A DNA stretch of 64,000 bases from Denticeps clupeoides (lineage: Eukaryota > Chordata > Actinopteri > Clupeiformes > Denticipitidae), in assembly GCF_900700375.1 (NCBI RefSeq), contig NC_041712.1, positions 24,258,506 through 24,322,505 on the forward strand. The letters are read 5' to 3'. The notes beneath the pieces were generated by a model. It was given only the letters and a program-made list of their open reading frames with translations, had not been told where the DNA came from and made no database searches. Below are positions 1-11,175 of this stretch, one piece after another (the stretch's first letter is position 1; every line of letters begins with the position of its first letter). The position numbers and the translations under genes were made by a program.

Positions 1-444
1 GAGGAGAACCATGGAGATCTACTCCAAAACCACACGCTTTGCTTTAGCTTGTAACGCTTCAGATAAGATTATAGGTGAGTCTGTGTGTATGATGGTTTTA
101 TTCTGAATTTGTCAAAATAACGGTGCATTAAATCATATTTAATCGCCAATTTCAGGCTACGTTATTTAACACCCCAATTTATTAACTTGCATGTAAAGTA
201 CTTGTAACCCATTTCAGTAAAGTAATATTAAATCTGGCTATTTTCTGCTAATATTTATTGAGCCGATTACATTGATCGTGATTAGTGCTTAAATTCAAAT
301 TTCATTGATCATATGTGGCGCAACAACTGCCAGCTGTTAATAAAATGTTTTCAGAAAAATTTAAATCAATATTGCTTAATATGAGAGAAAAAAAAAATAG
401 ATATTAACATATCGTGCATCAGTTTTTGCAAGTTTTCTGTTTTA

Positions 445-488
<44 letters not shown>

Positions 489-1819
489 AATCCAGTCCCG
501 ATGTGCAGTGCTGCGCTACACCAAACTGCGCGATGAGCAGATCATGATGCGCCTGATGGAGGTGGTAGAGAAGGAGGACCTTCTCACCACCAACGACGGC
601 CTGGAGGCCATCATCTTCACCGCACAGGGGGACATGAGACAGGTTGAATTGCTGTACATAAAAAAAAAAAAATCGCCAAATTAGCTCACCGTTTCCTCAT
701 GTATTTGCTTGTTTTGTACATTTTTACTCCAGGCGCTGAATAACTTGCAGTCGACCAACTCCGGATTTGGCTTCATAAACAGCGAGAACGTCTTCAAGGT
801 GGATTCATTGTGCAACACTGCCATTTAATTGAAACTCTGAAGCCTCACTTTAATTGAATGAATTTCTCTCTGCGCAGGTATGCGATGAGCCTCACCCCCT
901 CCTGGTGAAAAGCATGCTGGAGCACTGCGTTAACGCGAACATAGACGAAGCGTATAAGGTGCAGTAGACGCAGATGAGACGCTTCATTTCACTCCACTCC
1001 CTTCGCTGAAGTTGTCGGGTTCTGACTGATGCTCTTCTCCCCACTGCAGGTCATTGAGCTGCTCTGGTCGCTGGGCTACTCCCCCGAGGACATCATTGGA
1101 AACATCTTCAGAGTGTGCAAGACGTTCCAGATGCCAGAATATCTCAAGCTTGAGTTCATAAAGGTTTTTTTTTGTTTGTTTGTTTAAAGGTCTCCTATCA
1201 TGAAAACGTGACTCTCTGTGAGATGATTTAACATTAAGTCGAGGTCTTATGGTCCTGCAGTGGCTAGAAATGGTGATACGTGTTCACCGTTCAGACGGTC
1301 GGATCTGGAATAAGGGGGTTATTTTATTTATTTAGAAAATTTCTGACACTACTTCCTGTCTGATGAATGGTGTTTATGACATCATTCCCGCAAATGTCCC
1401 CTCAACTTTTATAGGCCGCTCTCCTCCTTGTCCCGCCTTTCTCCTCTGCATTTAAAGCTACAGACGGTGAAACGGCGCGTCCTGGGAAATCTCACTGTGG
1501 GTCCGGATCAAAGTGGCTGTAATTCTGCACCAAGGCGGAATTTCAGAAAGAGACGTCAGATACAGAATTAGGGGGCCAACAAGACCGATATAAAAGCAAA
1601 ATGTCAGGGAGTTTTATTAAGAGTCGATGTCCCGACAGCAGTTATCGTAACGGAGAATGTTGGATCGCAGGGAATTTACTGACGCCGCGTCTCTGCTTCT
1701 GTTCTCAGGAGATCGGCTACACCCACATGAAGGTGGCGGAAGGCGTTAACTCGCTGCTGCAGATGGCGGGGCTTCTGGGCCGACTCTGCAGTAAGACGGC
1801 CGCCCCCGACGCGTCCTGA
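1..1819 (+). CDS. rfc2: Replication factor C subunit 2, 3' half (partial)
   Basis: This is the small subunit 2 (about 40 kDa) of the RFC clamp loader, an AAA+ protein that loads PCNA at primer-template junctions in the nucleus. The window starts inside the gene. Exons read as 1-74, 485-642, 733-798, 878-958, 1050-1163 and 1709-1819, all with GT-AG introns and continuous phase, ending in TGA at 1817-1819. The order of matches is [20 protein letters not shown], then [15 protein letters not shown], then [14 protein letters not shown] and [18 protein letters not shown]. This covers the sensor-2 side of the AAA+ module and the C-terminal collar domain; the Walker A and B motifs lie upstream of the window. 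A polyadenylation signal AATAAA lies at 1896-1901. The 3' splice site of the second exon is preceded directly by 18 GT repeats. Assignment is by recognition of the human family sequence and is very secure. Confidence 0.97.
447..482 (+). repeat. (GT)18 microsatellite abutting a splice acceptor
   Basis: Eighteen GT units end directly at the AG (483-484) of an rfc2 acceptor, taking the place of the usual pyrimidine tract. Confidence 0.98.
1190..1605 (+). repeat. Interspersed repeat R, copy 1
   Basis: About 400 bp inside the last rfc2 intron, sharing blocks with 29896-30288 and with 62640-63085. Shared words include cctgcagtgg, agacggtcggatctggaat, taggccgctctcctcc, gctacagacggtgaaacg and the right end gaccaacaagaccgatataa. 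No coding potential is visible, so it may be a non-autonomous element. I cannot assign it to a named family. Confidence 0.8.
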
Positions 1820-1895
1820 ATCCTCCTCCTGCTGCTGCTGCTGCTGCAGTTTTACGTCAACAAACGACTCGTGTAAATACTGTGATGCCCAGTTT

Positions 1896-1901
1896 AATAA
1901 A
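1896..1901 (+). terminator. rfc2 polyadenylation signal
   Basis: AATAAA lies 77 bp after the rfc2 stop codon and is followed by an A-rich run. Confidence 0.75.
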
Positions 1902-2021
1902 AAAAAAAAAAAAAACTTTACAGCTTAAAATGTCCGTCTGTTCGTGGCAGAAGGTTTGGTGCTGCTGAGACCTCGTGGAGCTTCTAGTAGGACGTGCCGA
2001 TGCGTGAAGATGGAAGCTCCG

Positions 2022-2613
2022 TCAGTTCTCCGTGCTGGCGTTGACGTAATCCGGCTCATCTGAATCGTCTGCAGCGCGTGAGAGAGCAGAAATCAGAACG
2101 TTGCACAAGATGCTCCGTGTGCTCTTCAGAAACGACGTGGAAATGTATAGCATTCTCTGCTTATGTCGTGCAAACATTTTTTTTTTTTTTTTTGTTCATA
2201 AATTAATTCAGAAAGGTCCATTTATGCGTTCAATTAAAAGAGTAAAGTACTGACCGTTTTCCTTCTTGGCCAGATATTCCGCATTTTCGTAATCGGACTC
2301 ATCTGTTGGGTCAAAAGCTGGTTTCGTGGTCGTGGTTTTTGTTAAATGGAGTAATTAGTGTGTAATGGCCACTCACCGGAGCGGCGCCTGTTGCTGAACA
2401 CGTTCTCGTACGGGTCCTGATCTGTGCGGAGGTGGAACGAGAGAGTGTGTTTCCACCCTGCAGTGGGTTCCTGGTGGGCGTCGGCCCGTTATTTCCTGTG
2501 GCCCGATGTTCACCTACCTGATTGGTGGACGTTGCCGTAGGTGCTGCTGGGAATCGGGTCTCTGTGGGGAAACATGAGTTCCTCTCCACTCATTGTTTTT
2601 TAAGACATGTTGT

Positions 2614-2666
<53 letters not shown>

Positions 2667-4028
2667 CTCACACGTATGTGGGTTCAAAGACGTCAGCGGC
2701 TGCAAGAAGCGGCAAGATTAAAGGTCACTTGGTCATGTGACGGTTCTGCGTCCGTCACAGTATGTTAGAAAGATGCCACTCACGTTTTGAAACGTTCTGA
2801 TATCCATCCTCATAATTGTCTATAGCTGATAAAAGTAAAAAAAAAAAAAATCAAAATACTAAAATATATGAAGTGCAACACTCCCGCTGATTTTGATTTT
2901 TGAATTGCCAGACATGTTTCATGAGATCTTTACCTTCTTGTGGACGTTTGTTGTGTGCAGGGTACCTTTAAAATACACACTTACTGTAAAATCCGTCTGA
3001 CAAAAAGTGATTATTATTATTATATTAGTCAATCTCGAAAAGAATATGGTTTAAAAAGGTTTTATCATAGTTTAACCCCAGGCATGTGTTGAGTGTTCTG
3101 TGAGATGCTGGACTTCCATCAGTTATAATAAAAAGAAATGCCGCGTGTATAAAGAAATGACCTTTTCTTCACCATATTCTCATGTGTTGAGATGCCCCAG
3201 GTCTCCCGTTCGTGGCGGGGACGTCGTACCTCGATGTGATCTGGTTGGTCCGCGTCACTGAGGATGAAACGGTTATGCCAGTTAGGCCTTGCGTGGCGTT
3301 CAACACACTCAAAACCCCACCGTCACGCTGCAAACCCTTACACGCACACTTTTAACACAGACAACACTGCACTGGCTGCGATAATACAATAAAAAATGAC
3401 AGCACCTTCTTTATATTCTTCAATAAACGTCAAAAGTACAAGCGCTCATTCAAACGGTTCTGCTAAGCGACTAACTACACAGGTTAATATTCAATATTAT
3501 ATAGTATAATAATAATAATAATGTTTTCTGCAGTCAAAACTGGGTGAAATAATGTTAACGTTTTCCATGGTGGAAGATGGTGAAGCTGCTGCACCACATA
3601 AAGCATAAAAAAAATTAATCAATAACTGTACCTGTTTTTGACCTCGTCACTGCAAACATACTTCCTCCCCTGTGGCTGAGAAACAGCATACGTGATCACC
3701 TTTACTTTACTTTACTTTACTTGGCAGACGCTTTTATCCAAAGCGACTTACAAGAGGACACCAGCAATTCTCGTTCGGTTTCTATAGATTTTGAGTTTAA
3801 AAAATTCAGCCTTACATCACTTGTGGGTCGTAGAGTTGGTTCTCTTCTTGTAGAATCTCTGTGAGAGGAGAGAGGGTTAACACGGCCGAGCGCGTGGCTG
3901 GACGTGGACGTGCAGGACAACTCACTGGATCTCCGTCTGCACCACAGGCACACGGCGCCGGCGACGCCCAGAGACGCCAGGGACGCGGCGAGCAGGAGTC
4001 CTCCCTGCAGGCCCACCATGGCCACCAT
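2022..4028 (-). CDS. lat2: Linker for activation of T cells family member 2 (LAT2/NTAL)
   Basis: This is a transmembrane adaptor of immune-receptor signalling whose phosphotyrosines recruit GRB2. It is read right to left. The start at 4028 gives a short outer segment and one membrane helix (VGLQGGLLLAASLASLGVAG) followed by CLWCRRR, a CxxC palmitoylation-type motif. Small exons follow at 3816-3858, an 18-nt microexon at 3632-3649, 3230-3257, 2784-2825, 2672-2699, 2518-2561, 2377-2421, 2255-2317 and 2022-2068. Tyrosine motifs of YxN type appear in order: DGYQNV, STYGNV, DPYENV, SDYENA and the terminal DEPDYVN. The last matches the human LAT2 tail. Phase fits throughout except between 3230 and 2825, where one more exon of 3n+1 nt is probably missed. 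It sits tail to tail with rfc2, as in human 7q11.23. Confidence 0.9.
2618..2662 (+). repeat. (GT)n microsatellite just inside a lat2 intron
   Basis: About 22 GT units. Read on the lat2 strand this is a (CA)n tract starting within 10 bases of a 5' splice site (donor at 2671-2666). Confidence 0.97.
3700..3760 (-). repeat. L2-type LINE/SINE tail fragment
   Basis: The words tttactttac repeated and ggcagacgcttttatccaaa followed by gcgacttacaa match the 3' tail shared by the LINE and SINE copies elsewhere in the window. It lies in a lat2 intron. Confidence 0.75.
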
Positions 4029-6234
4029 GCCTTCAGACAGAGACGAGAACCCCGCTCAGGCCCTCAGGTCGTCCTGGGCTTCAACCAGAAAGTTCCAGAC
4101 TTCTCATGAAACAAACCCAAAGGAGCTACTGTGGAAAGCTTGACCCCTGCCCTCCACACCACTGACCACTCCGTAAGAGTTCGTGCGAATGTGAAATTTG
4201 GCCTGGACGGAGGTGTGAAGAGCAACATTCACACCTTCACCTCAACAGCTCCTCTTCAGACCCGGCCAGACTTCTGAGGTATTTCTGCAGAGATACTCAC
4301 AGCAGCTTGAAAATAAATTCATTTTCCTTCCGTCTCGTCATTTTAGAATCCACACCCGCCTTAACAAAGACCACGAGAATGAAAGGGTCTGCATTTAAAT
4401 AATAATACAAATTTCAATACCTCAGGAGAAACCACACCCAAACGCTGCCGGGTTTTAATCATTTTATTCAATTTACGCTTTAATCTTAGTCTGTAAAATA
4501 AAAGCACCGTTTCATAAAGTGTCATGAAATGGTGAAATAATGTGAATAGAGCAGATTTTTTGGAGTGGGAATTAAGATTTAATCCGTACAGTATTTCTCA
4601 ATGCCATGAAATAAAAGGAATTATTAAAATGATTTCACCAATGAGGATCCCAGACGCACTTATTCCAACACTCATTCCAATAAAATTCCATTCGTTTCAT
4701 TACGTATTTTGAAATGGGAACATTATTGAGTGTTCAGAGGCGTAATGTGTTTTCGTTTTTTTTTTCATATTTACAAAAAAAAATATTCCTGAATTTTTTT
4801 TCTCTATTGAACAGTATTTGTTGGTATACGGATATGAAGATCGGGTGAGATCTTCATCACTACACAAAAGCATCTAATGAATAGAGCAGATTTTTGAGAG
4901 GGAAGAGAAATTAAATCAGTAATGGACTGGACTGAAACTTTTTTCCCCCTCAAAGCCATGAAATACGAGGAAACGATAAAATAATCTTTTATAATATCCT
5001 TACATTTGTAATGGAGCCGGACATAACCGCGAAGTCAGTTATTTACATTTACAGCATTTATCATAGGGTGGAAGTAGCCTAGTGGGTAACACACTCGCCT
5101 GTGAACCAGAAGACCCAGGTTCAAATCCCACTTACTACCATTGTGTCCCTGAGCAGGACACTTAACCCTGAGTGTCTCCAGGAGGGGACTGTCCCTGTAA
5201 CTACTGACTGTCGCTCTGGATGAGGGCGTCTGGTGAATGCTGTAAATGTAAATGCAGTTATTTCCCTGCTGTTCCTACAAACCTGTTGTCTTGTGAGGAG
5301 AATCCGGTTGAACAACCTTCTGCTCATCTGCTGGAAATTCCAATCAGATTTCTGAATCCCGAAAAAAAAAAAAAAAAACCTTTCAGGGTTCGCAGAAATA
5401 CGGAAAGCCCCCTGTAAGAAGTTCGACTTACCTTTAGAAGAGGCCTGAAATCAGGCATCTGGTGGTGCGGTGTGTGTGTGTGTGTGTGTGTGTGTGTAGT
5501 GAACGCGTCTGCTTCCTGTTGCAAACTGCCTCACCACCACATCCGCGGCATCAGCCGCGCCGGACTCCTGTCCCCCTCCTGCTGACCTCGCCTCCCCGCC
5601 ACCAGCTTCGGCCCAGGAGTGAGATGGAGGCGCGCTGCGCAACCGCTGTGGCCAGATGAAACGTTTCACCAGAGGAAGTGGGGCTTGGCCTGCTCTGCAC
5701 AGGCACGAACCAGGCTCAGCAGTTATCGGTGACGGGCCAGAGCTTCACGATCGCTTTCTGGACCTCTTTACTCGCTCGGGCCATCAGGGCCGCCGCGTGC
5801 GTGGTGACGTGTTTCGGAGGGTCGCCTGTTCCGAGCAGAACGGAAAGACGGACTCGTCACCCCGCTCTAAAGTGTCAGGCTTGTCGCCAGTTTCATTTTG
5901 TGAGGGGTCTGTCCCACAGACCCGCTGCGCTGTTGTGACTTCCTGTCTCTGCGGTGGCCGCCGGCTCGAGGTTCAGTGCAGGAATCACAGGACTCGTATT
6001 GTATTATTATTTTTTTTTTTATTAGTTTAAATCTGTACGGGTAGAAAATACCACATTGTACACAATCCCAGTAATATCTACATAACACCAAGCCGTGAAT
6101 ATTCCAAGAAATATTTACAAGAAACAGAAACATTGCCTTTCTGGAAAAAAATAAAATATATATGTTGTTGGACAGTAGAACGGGCGTGGTGTATCTCTGC
6201 ACCTGGCCACAGGATGGCGCTGCTGAACTGCTTG
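4029..6234. other. Intergenic space, lat2 to tetraspan gene
   Basis: AT-rich unique-looking DNA (4150-5050), then a SINE-A copy (5066-5254), a poly-A run, a (GT)n tract (5470-5498) and about 700 bp of moderately GC-rich sequence with no coherent exon. I see no gene here. Confidence 0.6.
5066..5254 (+). repeat. SINE-A copy (tRNA-derived)
   Basis: Near full-length. It has a tRNA-like head with an A-box-like segment (tagcctagtgggtaac) and a B box (ggttcaaatcc). A body follows (cctgagcaggacacttaacc, ggactgtccctgtaactact), and the tail ends tgtaaatgtaaatg. Confidence 0.9.
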
Positions 6235-7757
6235 TCACCTGGAGTCCCCCCTACAGAGGCTGCAGGGAAGAAGTGGAATGAATTTCGGTTCGTGTTCGTG
6301 TGTACGGGTGTACGGACGCGCTGTTCGGCGCGAGAGCCCCACCCCTTTGCTGTTGCAGGTCCCGCAGAGGCAGCCGAACAGGCCGTTGACCATCTGGACG
6401 CCGCAGAGCACCACCTGCAGGCTGCTGGCCGCCAGCAGCGTGCCGAACAGGCCCACGTTGAACTCCACCACGTTGTTGGGCTCGGTGCACAGGCCCCAGG
6501 AGTCGCGGTCGTTCAGGTAGCTGCTGTCCCTGCAGGAAGAGGCGGGGCCGGCGTCAGCGGGGGAGGGGCCACGCTGGAAAACGGGGGTGGGGGGGGGGGT
6601 ATTCTGCTCACCTTTCTTTAAACGGGGTGACCCATATGAGGAGCACCTTGCAGAGGGGGCCATTTATCAGACCAAGCATCGCCACCACGAAGCTGTAGAG
6701 GGCGCCAGCCACCCCGAGCGCCGCGAAGGCTATGGACAGAAACATCTGCAGAGACCAGGGTGAGGGCGTGGTCAGCACGCACAGCACCATGGACATAAGG
6801 GACAACTCTTTTTGCCAACTATGCACGAAAGTAAAAACCAACATTCCATTAGTAAAAATTAAACGTACACGCGTCTTTAAAGCCCATATGGTTCTTAATC
6901 CCTCAATATTCCCATAAGAATAATCCTGTAACGCTCTGTAGTGTAACTAGACACTGTGCATGATTATATATTATATATTATAAGTGTATTTATCATACAT
7001 GTATTATCGCATATTTATGCACTTCCTGCCGTGCACTCACCCCACAGCGGTTGGCGCAACATCCTCCTTTTCCGGTCAGGTGAATGTGGAAGGCAGGAAC
7101 CAGCACCTACAGGACACCACCATATGTATGTAACACACACATATATATATATATATATATTAATAAATGTCATATGGAACCCTGTCATATAATTATATAA
7201 CATTACAGCCATGTAACCCAACCAAACAGACGCTTCTAAAGTACCGTGGCACTAAAGCGACAAACTTCTCCACTCCCCACGTTCCACTTCCAGCCCAGCA
7301 GAACCTTCTAACCTCATCAAGCTAATCGCCTAACTAGATTTAAACTAGTCTGCATGGCAGCGCGGTAAAGCAAACGGGCCGTTTTCAGCGGGATGAAGAG
7401 CCTCCTTTGTGTCAAACGTCCAGCCTAAATCAAAGCGAAAAAAATTCCACCCCGCCCACGTCTCACCCAGCGCTGTTCCGGGAGGATTTCGGGAGGAACC
7501 TCGCGGCCTTATCATTTTATAAGAAGGGGCGACGTTTAGAAATGATAGAGGCAGAGCAGGCCCAGGATCAGAACACTCACCAGTACGCCCCCGCCCACCA
7601 GACCGCCCATGTACTTGACCTCCTCGGTGAGGTGTCCATCCTGGGCGTACTTGACGTCCCAGCCGGGGAAGAACAGGATGACGTTGCAGACGATGGAGAT
7701 GACGGCCAGCGGGTAGAGCGTGGCCCCGATGCACCGCGCACACTTGCCTGTACACAT
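6235..7757 (-). CDS. L6-type four-transmembrane protein (TM4SF1/4/5 group; tm4sf5-like)
   Basis: Four exons, 7581-7757, 7041-7106, 6612-6745 and 6235-6529, join in phase to 223 codons plus stop, a normal family length. The N-terminus MCTGKCARCIG is the L6-family signature. Membrane segment 1 follows (YPLAVISIVCNVILFF), then GHLTEEVKYMGGLVGGGVL for segment 2 and CCANRCGMFLSIAFAALG for the intracellular CC motif and segment 3. A large outer loop with DRDSWGLCTEPNNVVEFNV follows, and segment 4 has LQVVLCGVQMVNGLFGC. L6 proteins sit in the plasma membrane and organise adhesion and signalling complexes. Position beside 17p13-type genes and the segment-4 wording favour tm4sf5, but TM4SF1, 4 and 18 are close relatives. 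The tail after GTC is longer and more basic than usual, so the last 40 residues are less certain. Confidence 0.88.
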
Positions 7758-8863
7758 GGCGCGGGCCGAGGAACGTGCTGGCGGGCGTCTGAGGCTCGCC
7801 GCCCCAGTTCGGGGGTTAAATACGGGGTGGGAGGGGCCTGTGGCCGTCCGGCGAACCGGGTTGCGGCATGTGACTCACTGTCATCATCTAACCAGCTGAC
7901 CTGGAATTTCTACACGGATGAAAAAGGTTTAATGAAACTGCGTGATATTTTGAGCCCTCTGGAGTTTTCATGTCTACAGTTGAACAGCAAGAAGATCTTA
8001 ACGATCTACAACAGTCTCTAAGTAGAGAGCTCCAGCAGGTGGGACTTTTTGGACATCATTGTACCTGATAATGTAAAACAGGGTCATAACCATCACTGTG
8101 GGTTAAAAAAAAAACCCAAAAAACATCTATGTGGCTCGTACAGGCCTGCGAGGGACCCGTTCGGGCGGGAGATGATTGGTGTGTTAATGGTGTGTGCATT
8201 GGTGTGTTGGCCTTATCGGAGGAAACGCGGTTCGAACGTCTCCATTGTTTCGCGCTCAGACCCTGATATTATGGCACCAAGCGGGACGGCGCTGGGCTCT
8301 AAAGGTTAAAGATTAACTGGCGCCTGAACGTGTCCATCTGGCCTCTCCGAGGTAAACAGACACCTACACACTGATAAAAAAAAAAAGGTGTGGGGCCGCG
8401 GGAGGGTCTGAGGTCCCAGAGAGCGCTGGGGAAGGTGTGTGACGCGCCGGGGGCACGGTGACATGCCAGCGTTAGTCACCGCAGGGTAAACATGTCCGAG
8501 TGGCCTCCGAAACCACTTAGTAACGGGACATCCCGCGAAACCGAATTTACAACACGCACACAGACCGAGGTCCGCTCCAAAATTCCTGCACAGATAAGGC
8601 TCATCCATAAATCAATTACGAGGGCCTCGGTGTCGTCGTCATGGCAACAAGTTCCAACAGGAAGTGGCTGTGATCCACGCCCCTTTTTGTGGACTTTCGG
8701 GAGAGGAAAAACAGAAGTTTTATTTGGTGACTGGGACACGGTTTATTGCGCAATGGTAATAAATTCTATGTACATAAAGTGATCTTTTTTTTTTCTAACC
8801 GTCCTGTTGGGTTCTCGTGTTCCTGCTCGGCTGCTAAAAAGCGGGTTTTTGGGGCGCTGGACC
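7758..8863. promoter_or_regulatory. Shared upstream region of two divergent genes
   Basis: 1.1 kb between the starts of the tetraspan gene (-) and mpdu1 (+). It is fairly GC-rich and rich in CpG near both ends, and no exon or TATA box is recognised. It must hold both promoters (inference from gene orientation). Confidence 0.5.
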
Positions 8864-9583
8864 ATGGCCGCCGCCAGAGACTTCCTCCTCACCTTCTTCA
8901 TGCCCGAGAAATGCTACGACCAGTTCTTCGTCCACCTCAACCCGGCGCACGGTGAGTCGGAGTAAAACGCTCCTGCGTGTGACGCCAGCGTAACGTGTGA
9001 CGCTCCGGCTCTGCGCCCGTTTACAGTTCCGTGTCTGAAGATCGTCCTGAACCGGACCGTGGGCCTGTGGATCTTCCTGGGCACCGTCGTGGGTGAGTCT
9101 GGCGCTGTCCAGGCCACGTGGCTGGCATCGCGCTCGCCCGCGACCTTTGACCCCGCCACCACCCCTCTGTGCCCGCAGCGCCGCTGCCGCAGATCGCCAG
9201 GCTGCTCCGAGGCCGCAGCGCCCGCGGCCTGAGCCTGACCTCCGCCCTGCTGCAGCTGCTCGCCGGCTCCGGCTGCGTGCTGTACTGCACGGCGCACCGC
9301 TTCCCCGTCGGGTACGTCGCCGGCTTCGGCGCTTTCTTTCTCTATTATTACCGCGCAGCGGCCGGCGCCATCGCGGGACAACTAGTTCCGGCCCGCTCTG
9401 GAGTTTAAATATCCCTCCGCCCGTCGCGGCTGCATTTACCGCGATGTAGTTCTAAAATTCTAAAGTTAAAAGTTCCTTCCGGCCTGTTATTTAGGCTGGG
9501 AGTGTGTATGTATGAAAACACAAGTCATTTCAACTTATTAAGGACTGTTGAATGTTGTTTTTATAAAATGCACAGCTGTAAAG

Positions 9584-9651
<68 letters not shown>

Positions 9652-11175
9652 CTCTAGTGCTTGGGGTGATCGCCTGTTTGTGTTGGTCCAGGCAGCTCTT
9701 CTGGTTTTTCTGACATTGCACTACGGTGGAAAGACAACGAAAGGTTTGACTCTCCCACCTCCTCCGATCTCAGTACAGCCCTGCCGTTCAGGCACTGAAT
9801 GTTCTCCTGCTCGGACCACCCTGCAGGGCTGCTGTTCCTCGTGGTCTACGGCATCCTCATGTACGTCCTGACCCTGCGTGTGGCACCCAAGAGCGCTGTT
9901 CTTCTGGTGTGGGAATTTGAGGTGCTGGTCATCATGGCGAGCAGGGTATGTGCTGATGGAAAGAGCGGTCAATGCCTGGGATATACTGGGCAATATGCAG
10001 TATCATGTTCATTTTATTATAAAAGTGTTAGAATTGTGTTCAACGCCTGATGAAACACTATTAGTCCATAAGAGTGATTCTGGTTTGAAAAGTACAGTAC
10101 AGGCCAAAAGTTTGGACACCTTCTCATTCAACATGTTTTCTTAATTTTCATGACCATTTACGTTGGTAGATTCTCACTGAAGGCATCAAAACTATGAATG
10201 AACACATGTGGAGTTCTGTACTTAACAAAAAGTGGAGACCTGACCTCCACAGTCACCGGACCTGAACCCAATCCAGATGGTTTGGGGTGAGCTGGACCAA
10301 CAAGTGCTGAACACCTCTGGGAACTCCTTCAAGACTGTTGGAGAAGCATTTCAGGTGACGACCTCTTGAAGCTCATGGAGAGAATGCCAAGAGTGTGCAA
10401 AGCAGGAATCAGAGCAAAGAAACTAGAATATAAAACATGTTTTCACTTATTTCACCTTTTTTTGTTAAATACTGAACTCCACATGTGTTCATTCATAGTT
10501 TTGATGCCTTCAGTGAGAATCTACCAACGTAAATGACCATGAAAATAAAGAAAACGCGTCGAATAGGGGTGGTAGTAGCCTAGTGGGTAACACGCTCACC
10601 TATGAACCAGAAGTCCCAGGTTCAAATCCCACTTACTACCATTGTGTCCCTGAGCAAGACACTTAACCCTAAGTTGCTCCAGGGGGGGGCTGTCCCCTGT
10701 AACTACTGATTGTAAGTCGCTCTGGTTAAGGGCGTCTGATAAATGCTGTAAATGTAAATGAATGAGAAGGCGTCCAAACTTCTGGCCTGTACTGTATGTT
10801 TGCTGAATAAATGGCTATGTCTGTGTTCGCGTGCATCTGCAACTTCTTTCCACGCGTGTCCACAGCTCGTTCAGGCCGGCAGTAATTACTGGAGGGGGAG
10901 CACAGGCCAGCTCTCGGCTGTCTCCGTCTTCCTCGTCTTCACCGGGTCCCTGGCGCGAGTTTACACCTCCTTTCAGGCGCGTACCTCTCTTCTGCACCTG
11001 CTTTACTCGCGGGCGCCAATAAAAAGCTTGAGCGTCTGCTCCCGTCTCGCAGGAGTCTGGCCAGACCTTCGCCACCCTCACCCATGCCCTGGCCAGCGCG
11101 AGCTGCGGACTCGTCGCGGCCCAGGTGCTCCTCTACCGGAACACGTCTCCGGCTGGCAAACCGAAAACCCAGTAG
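8864..11175 (+). CDS. mpdu1: Mannose-P-dolichol utilization defect 1 (PQ-loop protein)
   Basis: Seven exons (8864-8951, 9027-9092, 9179-9311, 9658-9743, 9827-9945, 10866-10976, 11053-11175) give 241 residues, against 247 in human. MPDU1 is an ER multi-pass PQ-loop protein needed to use dolichol-phosphate mannose and glucose as sugar donors. The first PQ loop is visible as [20 protein letters not shown], and the second as [20 protein letters not shown]. Helix-forming segments include [10 protein letters not shown] and [16 protein letters not shown]. The exon-4 acceptor follows a 61-nt (TG)n tract. The last intron begins with GC instead of GT (CAG then gcgcgt), which phase requires. Intron 5 carries a Tc1-like element with a SINE inside it. 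Two AATAAA signals lie at 11626 and 11650. Confidence 0.95.
9589..9649 (+). repeat. (TG)30 microsatellite at a splice acceptor
   Basis: About 30 TG units end 8 bases before mpdu1 exon 4; only tttctctag separates the tract from the exon. Confidence 0.98.
10093..10796. mobile_element. Tc1/mariner-like element, deleted, with a SINE inserted
   Basis: Ends are perfect mirror words tacagtacaggcc (10093) and ggcctgtactgta (10796), starting with the TA target. Inverted arms run roughly 10093-10233 and 10459-10796 (for example ctgaaggcatcaaaactatg on the left and its complement on the right). Between them lies a remnant of the transposase 3' end: DLNP...MVWGELD is readable near 10259-10300. Most of the transposase is gone. 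It lies in mpdu1 intron 5. Confidence 0.92.
10565..10759 (+). repeat. SINE-A copy inside the right arm of the Tc1-like element
   Basis: Near full-length SINE-A with a 4-bp duplication gaat on both sides (10561-10564 and 10760-10763). It splits the inverted arm. Confidence 0.92.

Noticed and set aside
451-684. Frames beginning with Val-Cys repeats (also near 2610, 5460, 9600)
   Set aside because: Translation of (GT)n microsatellites.
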